This document shows, piece after piece, positions 1 to 12,332 of a stretch of DNA of 64,000 nt; the first letter of the stretch is position 1; each line of letters opens with the position of its first letter. Under the pieces are notes generated by a model, which worked only from the letters and a program-made list of their open reading frames with translations, was not told where the DNA came from and made no database searches. The DNA comes from Capra hircus (lineage: Eukaryota; Chordata; Mammalia; Artiodactyla; Bovidae): NCBI RefSeq assembly GCF_001704415.2, contig NC_030821.1, forward strand, positions 39,167,210 to 39,231,209, read 5' to 3'. The position numbers and the translations under genes were made by a program.

Positions 1-951
1 CAGTTAGAACTGGACATGGATCAACAGACTGGTTCCAAATAGGAAAAGGAGTACGTCAAGGCTGTATATTGTCACCCTGCTTATTTAACTTATATGCAGA
101 GTACATCATGAGAAATGCTGGGCTGGAAGAAGCACAAGCTGGAATCAAGATTGCCGGGAGAAATATCAATAACCTCAGATATGCAGATGACACCATCCTT
201 ATGGCAGAAAGTGAAGAGGAACTAAAAAGCCTCTTGATGAAAGTGAAAGAGGAGAGTGAAAAAGTTGGCTTAAAGCTCAACATTCAGAAAACGAAGATCA
301 TGGCATCAGGTCCCATCACTTCATGGGAAATAGATGGGGAAACAGTGTCAGACTTTATTTTTTGGGGCTCCAAAATCACTGCAGATGGTGACTGCAGCCA
401 TGAAATTAAAAAAGACGCTTACTCCTTGGAAGAAAAGTTATGACCAACCTAGATAGCATATTCAAAAGCAGAGACATTACTTTGCCAACAAAGGTCCATC
501 TAGTCAAGGCTATGGTTTTTCCAGTGGTCATGTATGGATGTGAGATTTGGACTGTGAATAAAGCTGAGTGCCGAAGAATTGATGGTTTTGAACTGTGGTG
601 TTGGAGAAGATTCTTGAGAGTCCCTTGGACTGCAAGGAGATCCAACCAGTCCATTCTGAAGGAGATCAGCCCTGGGATTTCTTTGGAAGGAATGATGCTG
701 AAGCCGAAACTCCAGTACTTTGGCCACCTCATGAGAAGAGTTGACTCATTGGAAAAGACTCTGATGTTGGGAGGGATTGGGGGCAGGAGGAGAAGGGGAC
801 GCCAGAGAATGAGATGGCTGGGTGGCATCACTGACTCAATGGACGTGAGTCTGAGTGAACTCCAGGAGTTGGTGATGGACAGGGAGGCCTGGTGTGCTGC
901 GATTCATGGGGTTGCAAAGAGTCGGACATGACTGAGCGACTGAACTGAACT
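1..951 (+). mobile_element. BovB LINE, 3' part (cut by window edge)
   Basis: Seen: reverse transcriptase C-terminal half with the YADD catalytic motif in frame from 69, a frameshift near 420-440, then the conserved C-terminal block (Glu-Leu-Trp-Cys-Trp-Arg-Arg and Arg-Arg-Arg-Gly-Arg-Gln-Arg-Met-Arg-Trp) to about 931. The copy ends with the BovB 3' tail of repeated TGAAC units at about 941-951. The 5' side continues to the left of the window. BovB is an RTE-clade LINE of ruminants. This copy is dead because of the frameshift. Confidence 0.95.
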
Positions 952-1999
952 AATGAATTCTGCTCCCTTAGGTAGAATCTCAGATCAGGAGATTCTGAAG
1001 GTCTCTTCTTCAGAATTTGGAACATCTATTAATTCCTTGTCATTTCTCACCTTCACACTGATGACATCTTTGTCTCTATCTCTAGCCTTAGGCATTCAGT
1101 TGCCCATCAAACATCCATACTTGGATTGCGCTCCCTTATCTCCCGGACAACTTGGGTAAGAACACATTCTTTGTTTTAACTCCCCAAACCCGTTCTTCAC
1201 ACTGACTTCCCTGAATGTCTCAGTACAATTAGTTCTCTGTCATCTGGACTTGAACCTTGGGGTTCAGCTTTAAGTCTTATAGCAAAGCACCAATCTTAGC
1301 CCTGTCAAGGCCAATCTTTCCCTCTGTATGCCCAAATTCCTCCCTCCCCCCATCACTTTGTGAGGAAGCACTGTTTTACAGGCAAGTTATTCTTCCCATT
1401 CGGACACAATATTTGGTGTCGTGTGTCAGAAAATGATCTTGGAAGAGTGAAGACACACTTCAGGGTGAAGGTTGTGGGCACAGGGGTTCTGGACAAGAAA
1501 TCTTACTGGTAGAATGAAATTTTGTGTGATGTCAATTACCTGGGAAAAGGTGGACCACATCAATCTGTGGAAATGAGGAAGGAGCTCCTCTAACAGAGAA
1601 CTCTAAGTTAATGTCTTGGTAGTTGCTCTGTATCATGTGTTTTAAAGATGCTTTTACCACATAGAGCAAGTTAAAAGGTGTGGATCTCAGGCGAGTGGTA
1701 CACAGAGCTATCAGCCCTTGGAGTGAGTGTGGTGTTCAGAGAAAAACATGAAGATGAGGGCAAGCTAGTTAGAAAAGGATTGGAGACTTGTGTTTCACAA
1801 GTGAGATTACTTTTCTGAGTACTTGCTCGGCATTTCCACTCTATTTTCCCTTCTTATCTAGTAAAGACTTTTATAGGCGTTGGTTTGCATGAGCACTGCA
1901 AAGGGATAGAGCCCAGCTCCCCTGGAATCAGCATGCCAGTTGTGGGTGGGCTCAAGGCAAGGGACTAAGTCAGATCACCTACAGTACTTGGGAGGTGAT
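952..1999. other. Unassigned flank
   Basis: About 1 kb without a recognisable gene or repeat. The short open frames here have no domain-like features. Confidence 0.6.
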
Positions 2000-2215
2000 G
2001 TAGCGTAAAGGCTGTGTAGCCAGACCCCTGTTCCACCACTAGCTGGTTGTATCAATTTTATCAAATTACTAGAAACTTCTATGTCTGTTTCCTCATCCAT
2101 AATATGACAATAATGATAAACACTCAATGTGGTTGCTGAGAAGATGAAATATATTGATATACGTGATGTGCTTAGAACAGTGCCTAGCATATAGTAAGTA
2201 TTATATCAACTTCTC
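2000..2215 (+). mobile_element. MIR SINE
   Basis: Old tRNA-derived SINE. Recognisable parts include the central CCTCATCCATAA-like region and the GTGCCTAGCATATAGTAAGTATT 3' region. It is diverged, and its ends are approximate. Confidence 0.75.
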
Positions 2216-2429
2216 TTTTCCACTAGGAAACTACTTTGGGTACTACATTTTGGAGGTTCTGCATTTTACTTTGTTAAGGTAAATGACATGCTCTCATATT
2301 CTTCATGCATTGAAAAATTTCCTAACCTGCCATTTGCCACTTTCATCCAGATTCTCTAACCCACGTATCGTACCTTATCACCAGGATACTCTTCCTCAGG
2401 GCTCAATTTTAACATGACCTTGGATTCTT

Positions 2430-3475
2430 TCCATCTGTGAAGCATCAGCTTTCTCCTCCCCTTTGCTTTGTTCAGGGTGGTCTCATATACTGTCTTGTTC
2501 CTACAGCTTTGTTTTCATTAAGAATATTTCTTTGCCTGGAAGGTCTTTCATTCCCTTTCAACTCCTTCCCTCTTCCTTACCTCTCTTCCACAGACTCTAC
2601 TGATTCTTTTGGACCTAAATTAATCTAGTACATTTCCCAGGAAGTATCCTATGGCCACCTTAGCTTTCAATTTATGGGGCATCTCCACGAGTTGGTTCGC
2701 ATGTACCTTGAACTCAACATACTCAGACCTGAAATCTTTATCCTCCATTCCTCCCATTCATTTTCTTACAGTTTTTCTTTTATGGCTGCAAGCCAGGATT
2801 TCTATTGTGTAAAACCAGACTCTCCTTCCCTTCTGCCCCCTCTACCGTTCTCACTTCCCATCATCGCTCAGTTTTACCTTGATCTCAGTCCATTAAGTCT
2901 ATTTCCTAAGTCTGTGCCTTTGTCACTTGCTTCCTTCTACCTGGAAGACCCTTCATTCATGAGTCTATTTGGAAAACACTTTCAAGACTCTCCTGAAATG
3001 CCACCTTTTTGGTGATGTTTCTTCTAGTTCTCACACTTATCTTAAGCATTATTTATTTGTCTAATCTATCTACAATTTATCTTTTTATTTATCAATAATT
3101 ATAGGTATGTGTAGATACTTATCTATCTACAAGTAGTTCGATCTTCAAAGTAATAACAAATATGTTTATTACTGCTGCTACTGCTAAGTCGCTTGTCGTG
3201 TCCGACTGTGTGTCACCCCATAGACGGCAGCCCATCAGGCTCCGCCGTTCCTGGGATTCTCCAGGCAAGAACACTGGAGTGGGTTGCCATTTCCTTCTCC
3301 AACATTTATTACTACACAGACACATACACTACACTGAAAGTAAACCACGTGTTTACAGGTCTACATCCCCTACTAGCCTGAGTTCCTCATGAGTGGGACT
3401 GTGGGTTATTCACATTCCTCTTGTTTAACACAATGCTTCATATGTTATAGGCGGGCCATTAATCTTCATTAAATT
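2430..3475 (+). mobile_element. L2-type LINE 3' end, split by a Bov-A2 insertion
   Basis: Diverged sequence with the L2 3' signature: pyrimidine-rich text with TGGAAGACCCTTCATTC and CTCCTGAAATGCCACC, then after the SINE at about 3168-3303 CTAGCCTGAGTTCCTCATGAG and ACACAATGCTTCATATG. The SINE therefore landed inside an older L2. The upstream limit is uncertain. Confidence 0.6.
3168..3303 (-). mobile_element. Bov-A2-type SINE, single unit
   Basis: One BovA unit (GCTACTGCTAAGTCGCTTG through GGGTTGCCATTTCCTTCTCC on the plus strand), minus orientation, with a degenerate GCT tail at 3175. It sits inside an L2 fragment. Confidence 0.85.
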
Positions 3476-3488
3476 AATTAATAAACAG

Positions 3489-3770
3489 AGGGACTTCCCT
3501 GGTGGTCCAGTGGCGAAGACTCTACGCTCCCAATGCAGGGGGTCTGAGTTCAGTCACTGGTCAGGGAACTAGATCTCTCAAACCACAACTAAGATCTGGC
3601 ACCACCAGATAAATAAATAAAAATATTTAAAAAAGGAATGGTGAATGGGACTCCTCACTCTCACTTTTTAAGAATCTGCAGGCCGTGACTACAGATCCCA
3701 CATACCGCAATGAAGATTGAAGAGCTGGCACAGCCAAATAAATATTTTTTAAATTAATAAATAGAATGAC
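3489..3770 (+). mobile_element. CHR-type tRNA-Glu SINE
   Basis: Starts GGGACTTCCCTGGTGGTCCAG, the tRNA-Glu head of cetartiodactyl CHR SINEs without a BovA body, and ends in an AAATAAATAAA tail at about 3605. A second CHR-like body end with AGCCAAATAAAT follows at 3680-3770, so this may be two pieces of one copy or two copies. Confidence 0.7.
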
Positions 3771-3784
3771 TCATACTCTTTACA

Positions 3785-4056
3785 CCTAGAGTGAAAAGTC
3801 TGCAAGGGCAAGCACAGTGCCTTTTATATACACTCCTGTACCTCATTCATGTTTGGACCTTAGCTGGTGACCAACAAATATGTACTGAGCATCTCCATTG
3901 GCCTCCACCATACAGAAATAGAATCTGTTTTACATTGTTATTAACAAATGTTTTTACGCGTGCATTCCAGGCTCTTATAATTACATCTAAGTTCCTTCAG
4001 GGTAAGGACAATATTTCACACATTGCTCTCCCCAGTGATTCACGCAGTGCTGTTTA
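3785..4056 (+). mobile_element. L2 3' fragment
   Basis: Contains GGGCAAGCACAGTGCCT and later GACCAACAAATATGTACTGAGC, typical of L2 3' ends. Weakly conserved. Confidence 0.5.
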
Positions 4057-4059
4057 GTG

Positions 4060-4280
4060 CGCCTACTTGCAAACATGCTCAGGAGCTGAGTCGTGTCCAG
4101 CTCTTTGGGACCCTATGGACTGTAGCCCACCAGGCTCCTCTGTCCATGGGATTCTCTAAGCAGGAATACTGGAGCGGGTTGCCATTTCCTTCTCCAGGGG
4201 CTCTTCCCAATTCAGGGATCAAACCAGGGTCTCCTTCATTGCAGGTGGATTCTTCACTGCTGAGCCACCAGGGAAGCCCT
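4060..4280 (-). mobile_element. Bov-tA SINE with target-site duplication
   Basis: Complete copy, read in reverse: BovA body then tRNA-Glu head ending GAGCCACCAGGGAAGCC. It is flanked by an 11-bp duplication, GCTGTTTAGTG at 4049-4059 and GCTGTTTAATG at 4281-4291, with one mismatch. Confidence 0.93.
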
Positions 4281-4291
4281 GCTGTTTAATG

Positions 4292-5435
4292 GGTGTCTAT
4301 TAATTGAATAACCAGGTAGCCAAGCCTGGATTATTTCTTTCCAACTCGAATGGCTTTTCATTTCCCTGGAATAGTATGTGGTATTTCCCGTGAATGCTGC
4401 CTAGTGAAGAAGTTGCTGAGACTTCTGGGACAAACTTCATTGGGCCAAGCAGGGGCTCTAAGCTTTTTATAAGGGCTCTGATGTGCTCTGACAGGAATAA
4501 CATCTCTAGGTGTCTCAGACAACACACTCTTGAACGCACCTGACTGTTGACTTCTGCCAGGAGCTGGCAGCGCTCCAGGGCCTGTTCATTCTGGCTGGCA
4601 GTGAGTGGAGTGAATTCTGGGCAGCCTGTCAGACTTGGGTGGCCATTTTCTATTCTGCCTCAACCAGCAGAGCACTCCTCTGCACTTCTTATCTGCCAAG
4701 CAAAAATGATAATTGCTTCTCATCTACCTCAATGAGTTATGATGAGGCTAAACCAGACTATTCAGCGTGAAGGAAGCACGCCTTGGAAGTGCTTGAACAA
4801 CATCAATGCGGAATACAAACCGGAACATTCCTTCTCTCCTGATATTAATACCTGCTGTGACCTAGTGTGGAGTGATGAAAATTATAAATGATTAGGAAGT
4901 AGAGATGTGTTCCATTAGATAAGGATAATTATAGAACTATTAATGTGACATGCCTCTTTTTTCTTCCCTTTTAGTACGTTTAATCCAATTACAATATTTG
5001 TCATCTTTGATGATAATATGTTTTATTAGTAATGTGAAAGGAGTGAATAGCATTTTATGTCCACTCCCTCTATTTTTTAATAAATGAGACAGACAGCAGT
5101 AGGTCCCATACAAAATGAGTGTCTGGGTCAGAAGAGATGTTGTCACACGTGGTCAGATACTGCCCTCTGGTGGTCTAAAATGATCTCACAGTTTCTCCAG
5201 AAAGCGAAACATACATCCTGAAGGGAAACATGTAATACATCCTAGCCTGAGGGATCTGAGGGGCCCTCTCTGTCTCTCCTCCCCATCACACACTTGCAAC
5301 TTCTTTCTCTATTGTTCTCCCTACTACACCATGTTATTTACACCATCGTAACTGCCATATTGTAGTTTTTATTTTTATACATAAACATTTATAACTTTTC
5401 TAATTCCAATGCAACTTTGCCAAACACAGTTTTAA
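4292..5435. other. Unassigned flank
   Basis: About 1.1 kb with no recognised repeat or gene. Confidence 0.6.
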
Positions 5436-5730
5436 AGGTTAAGGAAACATTTATTGAGTGTCTACTCCATGTCAGGCATTTGTTACCACCTTTGATAAGA
5501 ATCTTTGGACAACTTTATCTTACCCATCCCTTTATTCTAACAGAATATGAATCTCATTCTTTTCATGGCCATTTCCCCAAGATGTATGACGTACATTTTT
5601 ACTTATTTGTTATCAGTCTCCTCTCACAATCCTGTAAGATCCATGGAAACAAGAATCCCGTCTGTTTTACTCAATATTGTGCAGTTAGCAGCTAGCCAAG
5701 TATCTGGCACTTAATAGTCCATCAACAGTG
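5436..5730 (+). mobile_element. Old MIR/L2-like fragment
   Basis: ACATTTATTGAGTGTCTACTC (MIR-like, reverse sense) is followed by L2-like GATCCATGGAAACAAGAATC and CTGGCACTTAATAG. Family boundaries are unclear. Confidence 0.45.
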
Positions 5731-5785
5731 GAGTGAATGGATAAAAACTGGAAGAAATAATTTTAGTTGCAATGTGTTGTTTTTA

Positions 5786-5905
5786 TTTGTCTTTCTGGCT
5801 ACATGGCACAGAATGTGGGATCTTAGTTCCCCTACCAAGGATAGAACGAGGTCCCCTGCAGTGGAAGTGCAGAGTTTTAACCACTAGACTGTCAAGGAAG
5901 TCCTG
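5786..5905 (-). mobile_element. CHR-type SINE
   Basis: Reverse copy: TTTATTTGTCTTTCTGGCTAC through GTCAAGGAAGTCC, the complement of the tRNA-Glu head. Confidence 0.75.
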
Positions 5906-6225
5906 ATAATCGTTGATAGAAGCAAACATAGGGAGTTATAGAAGCTGAGAGGAGAGCCAGCCAATGTGGGGAAGTGGGAATGGATCAAGATGCGTTCAAG
6001 ATAGGTTCCTAAGCAAGCAGTGGACATGTGAGCTGCAGAGGGAGGAAGTTAAGCAAGCAGAGAGATCACCTGAGCAAAAGCACAAGGCTGAAGAACCACA
6101 GCTCTATGAGCTGTGATTATCAGTTCAGTCATTTCAGAGGCACCATGGGTAGGACCATCAAGGATTGGGGGGACAACTGACAGCCATTGTCAGATCAGGA
6201 GATAGCTACATCTGTGTTTACTTTT

Positions 6226-6357
6226 ATAAATAACTTTTATTATTATTATATTGGCCAGATCACAAGGGATGCAGGATCTTTGTTCCCCACAGGGATCAAA
6301 CCTAGATCCCCTGCAATGAAAATATGGAGTCTTAACCACTGGACCACCAGGGAAGCC
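6226..6357 (-). mobile_element. CHR-type SINE
   Basis: Reverse copy with an ATTATTATTATA tail, then GGGATCAAACCTAGATCCCC and the head complement GGACCACCAGGGAAGCC. More conserved than the copy at 5786. Confidence 0.8.
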
Positions 6358-6896
6358 TCTACATTTGTTTTTTAGGCAGATTATCATCTGGATGGCCTTA
6401 CAGCTGAGGACCAGGTTCTATTCATTTATATACACAGGGCTTGGTGTGCAGGAATCACTCTTTAAATATTGAACGCAGACACGAATCAGTAAGAACAAGG
6501 AGTAGGAGAAGGACGATCCCGAGCATGATTAATGCAGGTGGGAAATAACCGAAGAGCATGGGCACAGGTCCGTGTGTAGGAGAAAGAGCGAAAGCGGGAG
6601 AATGCACGTGACAGTTTTCTCAGATGCGTAAACGCCATGCTAGATCCTCAACCAACGTTCGCTGAATGAATCAGTGAACTGTAGTGCTCGTTACCAGAGA
6701 AATAGTGAGCTGAATCGCTTGCAGTGAAGTTCTACAGACTGTGCAAAGTTTCATTCCACGTTTATCATGTGCCAGGCACCGGGCCAGCTGAATTAATCAC
6801 GTTCTACCTTGGGTCTCAGTTTGGTGGTGTCCTGCTCATTCTGTAGTGCCTTTGTTGTATATGCCATTTAAAGACTGAGATCATTGATTTGCTTAA
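6358..6896. other. Unassigned flank
   Basis: No recognised gene or repeat, apart from a weak old-SINE-like phrase near 6760 (CATGTGCCAGGCACC). Confidence 0.55.
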
Positions 6897-7005
6897 GGCA
6901 AGCCACTCCAATATTCTTGCCTGGGAAACCCCATGGACAGAGGAGCCTAGCAGGCTACAGTCCGTGGGGTCGCAAGAGTCGGACATGACTGACCGACTAA
7001 GCACT
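6897..7005 (+). mobile_element. BovA unit (5'-truncated Bov-tA)
   Basis: Plus orientation, from GCCACTCCAATATTCTTGCC to GACATGACTGACCGAC. The tRNA head is missing. Confidence 0.85.
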
Positions 7006-7895
7006 ACCAACCCACGTTTCATAAGGTTTCAACTGTGAGATGAATGAGGAGAGGCCCCTGAAATCTGGGTTTAACTTCTAGAAGTTGACCCTTACTTTAA
7101 AGTTTTGAAGCTTTGCTCTGTGTGTGCCACCATGAAAATTGTGGTTTGGCTTATTCATAGTGCAGGATATTACCTTACAGTTATAGACAGAACAAAATTC
7201 ATTTTGCAGAAGTTTTTTTTCAGTGTTTTTCCCTTTGCAGAAACTAACTGAAATTCATGGGTCTTCTAATAAATATATTACTTGAGAGTGAATTTATTGC
7301 ATGGCAAGATGTTTCTAGAATTTATTGCAGTTTCTGGAAGATCTGAAAATTTAAGAGTCAAGTGCAACAATTTACAAGAGTTCTAGCTTTTGTAAAATTT
7401 TAAAGAATCATCTGTTCTTTCTGAGGTTTCCTGTATTCTCAAACTTAGTGAATTCTTTAATGATATGTAAGGAGTCCTTTAAGTGTGGAAGAAGCTTGAT
7501 TTGAACTCCAGAGAGTTTCTCTTTTTAAATAATGCTTTTTTTTTGTATAGCATTTCCTGAGAAGTTCCAAATGGTTATTACTTTTGAAATGGGCTTTATT
7601 GGTAAAGATTCAATCAGAAACCATTTTAATTATGTCAAACAGAAAGAGATTTAAGTGAATTTGGTGTTTTCCAGAACTTCGGAAGTGCTGAAGGAGTGAA
7701 AGTCCGAGGCACGTTAGCTGTGTGGAACAGAAAATTAGGACGTAGTTGTTATCACCCAGGAGCCGGAAGATGGCAGGAAAGGCCAGTGTCCACGGCCACA
7801 GTTGTTCTGAAGTAAGGCATTGTCAGAGAAATGTGACTGCTGTAGAAGTCACAGGTGTGACTGCTACAAACATGTGATCACTACACATTTGCTTA
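7006..7895. other. Unassigned flank
   Basis: About 0.9 kb AT-rich sequence without a recognised element. Confidence 0.6.
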
Positions 7896-7899
7896 AGCT

Positions 7900-8128
7900 C
7901 ACACGTGCGTGCTTATTAAGTCACTCAGTCATGTCCAGCTGTTTGTGACCCCATGGACTGTAGCCTGCCAGTCTCCTCTGTCCATGGAATTCTCCAGGCA
8001 AGAATACTGGAGTGGGTTGCTATTTCCTCCTCCAGGGGATCTTCTTGACCCAGGGATTGAACCCACGTGTCTTAAGTCTCCTTATTGGCAGGCAAGTTCT
8101 TTATCACTGAGCTGCCAGGGAAGCCCAC
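7900..8128 (-). mobile_element. Bov-tA SINE
   Basis: Reverse copy, complete from the BovA end (AAGTCACTCAGTCATGTCC) to the tRNA head complement (GAGCTGCCAGGGAAGCCC). Confidence 0.92.
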
Positions 8129-8745
8129 ACATCCACTGCCAATTCCAGGGGGGAATGTATGACTTCTACTTCCCTTCCACCTTCCAAATCTAATGCAAGG
8201 ATTTATTGGCAGAATCTATAGAGTACCAGGAACTCTGCAGGCAAAGAAGATAGGAAGTGTAGTTCACAGGCTAGCAGTTCTTGGGGAAAGCACAGGGGGT
8301 GAGAAGGACGCTAAATGATGTTAGACAATACCAAACATATTCATCAGCAATAATCTAGAAGAGCTGAATCTCACAGGCTCCTTATATTTACAGAGTATAT
8401 CCTTGAGTGATTTTCTCAAAAATTGGGCAGTACCTTTTATGAGTTATTATATGAATGAAAATATCTTTAGTTTGCTTTTGCATTTGGTTGATCATTTGAT
8501 AGATATAGAACCCTACATTATTTCCTCAAGACTTTATAGATATTTCTCTTCTACCTTTCAGCATTCAAAGTTGCCAACAGGGACTCAGAAGCAATCTGAT
8601 TTTCATTCCTTTGTAGGTAAGTTATTTTTAACTCTGTTGACAACTTAAAAGAGTGGATGTTTACAAATTTCAGCATCTGTGTGAATGGTCTTTTTGCATT
8701 TACTGTTCAGCACTTAGTTCTTTCCGTTTTTTGACTCATATTGCT
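8129..8745. other. Unassigned flank
   Basis: No recognised element. The 81-codon open frame at 8403-8648 has no family resemblance. Confidence 0.55.
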
Positions 8746-8747
8746 CT

Positions 8748-8967
8748 GTGCTCAGTTGTTCAGTCCCGTCCAACTCTTTTGCAACCATGTGGACTGTAGC
8801 CCACCAGGCTCCTCTGCCCATGGAATTTTCCAGGCAAGAATTTTGGAGTGGGTTGCCATGTTCTCCCTGAGGGGAATCTTCCTGGCCTAGGGGTAGAACC
8901 TATGTCTCTTACATCTCTTGCATTGGCAGGCAGATTCTTTACCACCAGTACCATGTGGGAAGCCCTG
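8748..8967 (-). mobile_element. Bov-tA SINE
   Basis: Reverse copy, complete but diverged in the head (CCACCAGTACCATGTGGGAAG). Confidence 0.9.
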
Positions 8968-9090
8968 TAGTGCTTGGGAATTTTCTTCTATTATTTTTTT
9001 TTTCTTATTTCCTATACAGACTGCTCATCACTCACCCAAGTAATCCAGAAGAGCTCTGAGATGAATTTTGGGGTCTTCAATCCATTTTCC

Positions 9091-10037
9091 AAAAATGGTT
9101 TGGAACAGACTGGTTCCAAATAGGAAAAGGAGTACATCAAGGCTGTATATTGTCACCCTGCTTATTTATCTTATATGAAGAGTACATCATGAAAAATGCT
9201 GGGCTGGCAGAAGCACAAGCTGGAATCAAGATTGCCGGGAGAAATATCAATCACCTCAGGTATGCAGATGACACCACCCTTATGGCAGAAAGTGAAGAGG
9301 AACTAAAAAGCCTCTTGATGAAACTGAAAGAGGAGAGTGAAAAAGTTGGCTTAAAGCTCAACATTCAGAAAATGAAGATCATGGCATCCGGTCCCATCAC
9401 TTCATGGGATATGGATGGGGAAACAGTGGAAACAGTGTCAGACTTTATTTTTGGGGGCTCCAAAATCACTGCAGATGGTGACTGCAGCCATGAAATTAAA
9501 AGACGCTAACTCCTTGGAAGAAAAGTTATGACCAATCTAGATAGCATATTCAAAAGCAGAGACATTACTTTGCCAACAAAGGTCCATCTAGTCAAGGCTA
9601 TGGTTTTTCCAGTGGTCATGTATGGATGTGAGATTTGGACTGTGAAGAAAGCTGAGCGCCGAAGAATTGATGGTTTTGAACTGTGGTGTTGGAGAAGACT
9701 CTTGAGAGTCCCTTGGACTGCAAGGAGATCCAACCAGTCTATTCTAAATGAGATTGGTCCTGAGTGTTTGGAAGAAATGATGCTGAGGCTGCAACTCCAA
9801 TACTCTGGCCACCTCATGCGAAGAGTTGACTCATTGGAAAAGACTCTGATGCTGGGAGGGATGGAGGGCAGGAGGAGAAGGGGACGACAGAGGATGAGAT
9901 GGCTGGATGGCATCACGGACTCAATGGATGTGAGTTTGAGGGAACTCCGGGAGTTGGTGATGGACAGGGAGGCCTGGCGTGCTGTGATTCATGGGGTCGC
10001 AAAAAGTCGGACACGACTGAGCGACTGAACTGAACTG
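9091..10037 (+). mobile_element. BovB LINE, 5'-truncated, with 12-bp target-site duplication
   Basis: Reverse transcriptase C-terminal region with YADD (frame 9150-9509), a stop after Lys-Arg-Arg, a frame change, and then the C-terminal block to about 10028, ending in TGAACTGAACTGAA. AATCCATTTTCC at 9079-9090 recurs at 10038-10049, so the insertion and its truncation are directly visible. About 11 bp of filler or diverged sequence (9091-9101) lies between the left duplication and clear BovB sequence. Confidence 0.95.
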
Positions 10038-10068
10038 AATCCATTTTCCTTCTGTCTTTTCTTTTGTT

Positions 10069-11155
10069 GTCAAATTAAAAAAAAAATGCCAAGACTGATG
10101 CCAACGAGCTTACCTTCAATATTTTCTTCTAGTAGTTTTATGTTCAAGTCTTTAATCTATTTTGAGTTGATTTTGGTGTAAGTTAGGGGTCCGTTTTCAC
10201 CTTTCGAATGTGGTTGCCCAGTTTCCCCGGTATCTATTGTTGAAAAGACTGTGCTTTCCTCATTTTATGTTATTGACTCCTTTGTCAAAATTAGCTGACC
10301 ATATGCACATGGGGTTGTTTCTGGACTCTTTTTCTGTTCCACTGATTTGCTTTTATGCCAGTAGCATGTTGTTTGGATTATTATAGCTTTGTGATATAAC
10401 TTGAAATCAGGAATTTTGATTCCTACAGCTTTGTTACTTTTTCCATGATTACTTTGGCTATTCAGGGTCTTTTGTGGTTCCATACAAATTTTAGGGCTCT
10501 TTGTTCTGTTTCTGGGGAAATGTCATTGGAATATTGTCATTAGAATATTGAAAATGTCATTGGAACTGTATTGAATTGGTAGATTGCTTTAGATAGTAAG
10601 ATGAGTGTGTTTCTTCCTCTTTAATTTTTTTGGGGGGGAAGAGCTTGAGTAGAATTCTTATTAATTCTGCTTTATGTTTGGTAGAGTTTGCCAGTGAGGC
10701 CATCTGGTTCTAGGCTTTTCTTTGTTGGAAGGTTTTGATTACTAAGTCTGTCCTTACTTGTTATTGATCTGCTCAGATCTTTTTCTTCATGATTCAGACT
10801 TGGTAGGTGGTATGTTTCTCAAAATTTATCCATTTTTTCTAGGTTGTCCAATTTGTTAGGATATAAATTATTCATAGTAGTCTCTTATGATCTGTCATGC
10901 TTATTGGGTATCAGTTGTAATGGTTTCTCTTTTGTTTATAATTTTATTTAGTTGAATCCTCCCCCCTTTTTTCTTGGTAAGTCTAGGTAGTTTTGTCAAT
11001 TTTGTAAATTTCTTAGAAATACTTTTGCTTCATTTGATAAGTTTTGGTATGCTGTATTTCCACTTTCACCCATATAAAAATTTTTTTTGCCTCTATGTCC
11101 TTAGGGCTTACGCTCATTGCTTTCATTTGAATACACATGACTTGCTGCCTAAAGC
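10069..11155 (-). mobile_element. L1 LINE ORF2 fragment
   Basis: Read on the minus strand, 10483-10265 encodes Lys-Ala-Val-Gly-Ile-Lys-Ile-Pro-Asp-Phe-Lys-Leu-Tyr-like text typical of L1 ORF2 C-terminal parts. The plus strand TCTAATCTATTTTGAGTTGAT-like phrase is also characteristic. Several stops and indels are present, so it is an inactive remnant. Its right border is approximate. Confidence 0.8.
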
Positions 11156-11202
11156 TTACTAAAGCCTGGAAAGGGGAAAGCAATCAGCTGGTCTAGATGA
11201 AG

Positions 11203-11410
11203 GAGAAAGTGAAAGTGTTAGTCACTCAGTCATGTCCAACTCTTTGCAACTGTAGCCTGCCAGGCTCCTCTGTCTATGGAATTATTCAGGCAAGAATACT
11301 GAGTGGGTAGTCATTCATTCTCCACAGGATCTTCCCAACCCAGATATTGAGCCTGGGTCTTCTAGCATTGCAGGCAGATTCTTTACCATCTGAGCCACCT
11401 GGGAAGCTCC
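11203..11410 (-). mobile_element. Bov-tA SINE
   Basis: Reverse copy. A short internal deletion removes the GACCCCATGGA segment. The head complement GAGCCACCTGGGAAGC is present. Confidence 0.9.
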
Positions 11411-12322
11411 TCCGTACACTCTGAATTAAACATCCTGATGCGTGGTTGCCTGGCACCTGTTACCTCTTGACTCTGGACTTAGCACTCCCCTCAGCTGCAC
11501 CTATCTTTAAGATACATGCCTTCCTCTAGCTGGATTTCTGTACAGATCTGAGTCCAACTAGCCACTGTTTTTCAAAGGTTACTCAAAATTTCTGATCCAT
11601 TTATAACACTTCTATTTTCCATATTGCAATGGAATTATTTTATCTTAATTATCTTTTATGTCATTTCACAAATTTTGGGCAAAAACAATGAGAAATGAGT
11701 GCATCCAAACCTCCATCTTTCTCTAACTGGAGACTTCTTAATTATGTTTTCTTAAAAAAAAAAAATTCCTTAAACCATTTACACAGTTGCTCAAATTAGA
11801 GGAAGCCACCCTTTGCTTTCAGAATTTTACTTAAGAAATAATTTTTGAAATATGTCTATTCAAAATTATTGCCCTCGATTTATAACACAACAATCTGTTC
11901 CTATACATTATGTGCAGATCTGCTCAATGTCTGAAAAATCAGTTTGTTAATCCTTTGAGATTACTTTTGCTTCTGAGGTTTTTTTTTTTTTTTTTTTACC
12001 CTCCAGAGAGGGTAAAATGTCATTAGTCAGGCTTCTGCACTGAACTGTGAAAGGAAGAAATGAATCAAATCATTCCCTTTGTTTCATTCATTTTCTTTCA
12101 TTTTTTTCTCACTCCAGAAATGTTCTTTGGGCTTCTGCTATAAACCAGGCACTCTATTAAATGTTGGGAGAGAGTATTTTCCCAACATTTAGGGTATTTA
12201 AGGTATTTTCCAGAAACTAAAGAAAGTAAGGTTGTCACATAGATTATAGGGTTGTAATGATAAGAGATGAAAGCAGTGAGACCAAAGGTTTGTAAATTAT
12301 ATTAGGGCATTTAGAATAACTT
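11411..12322. other. Unassigned flank
   Basis: No recognised element. An A-run at 11754-11764 and a T-run at about 11981-11997 are present but not attached to a SINE that I can identify. Confidence 0.55.
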
Positions 12323-12332
12323 AAAGGCAATG

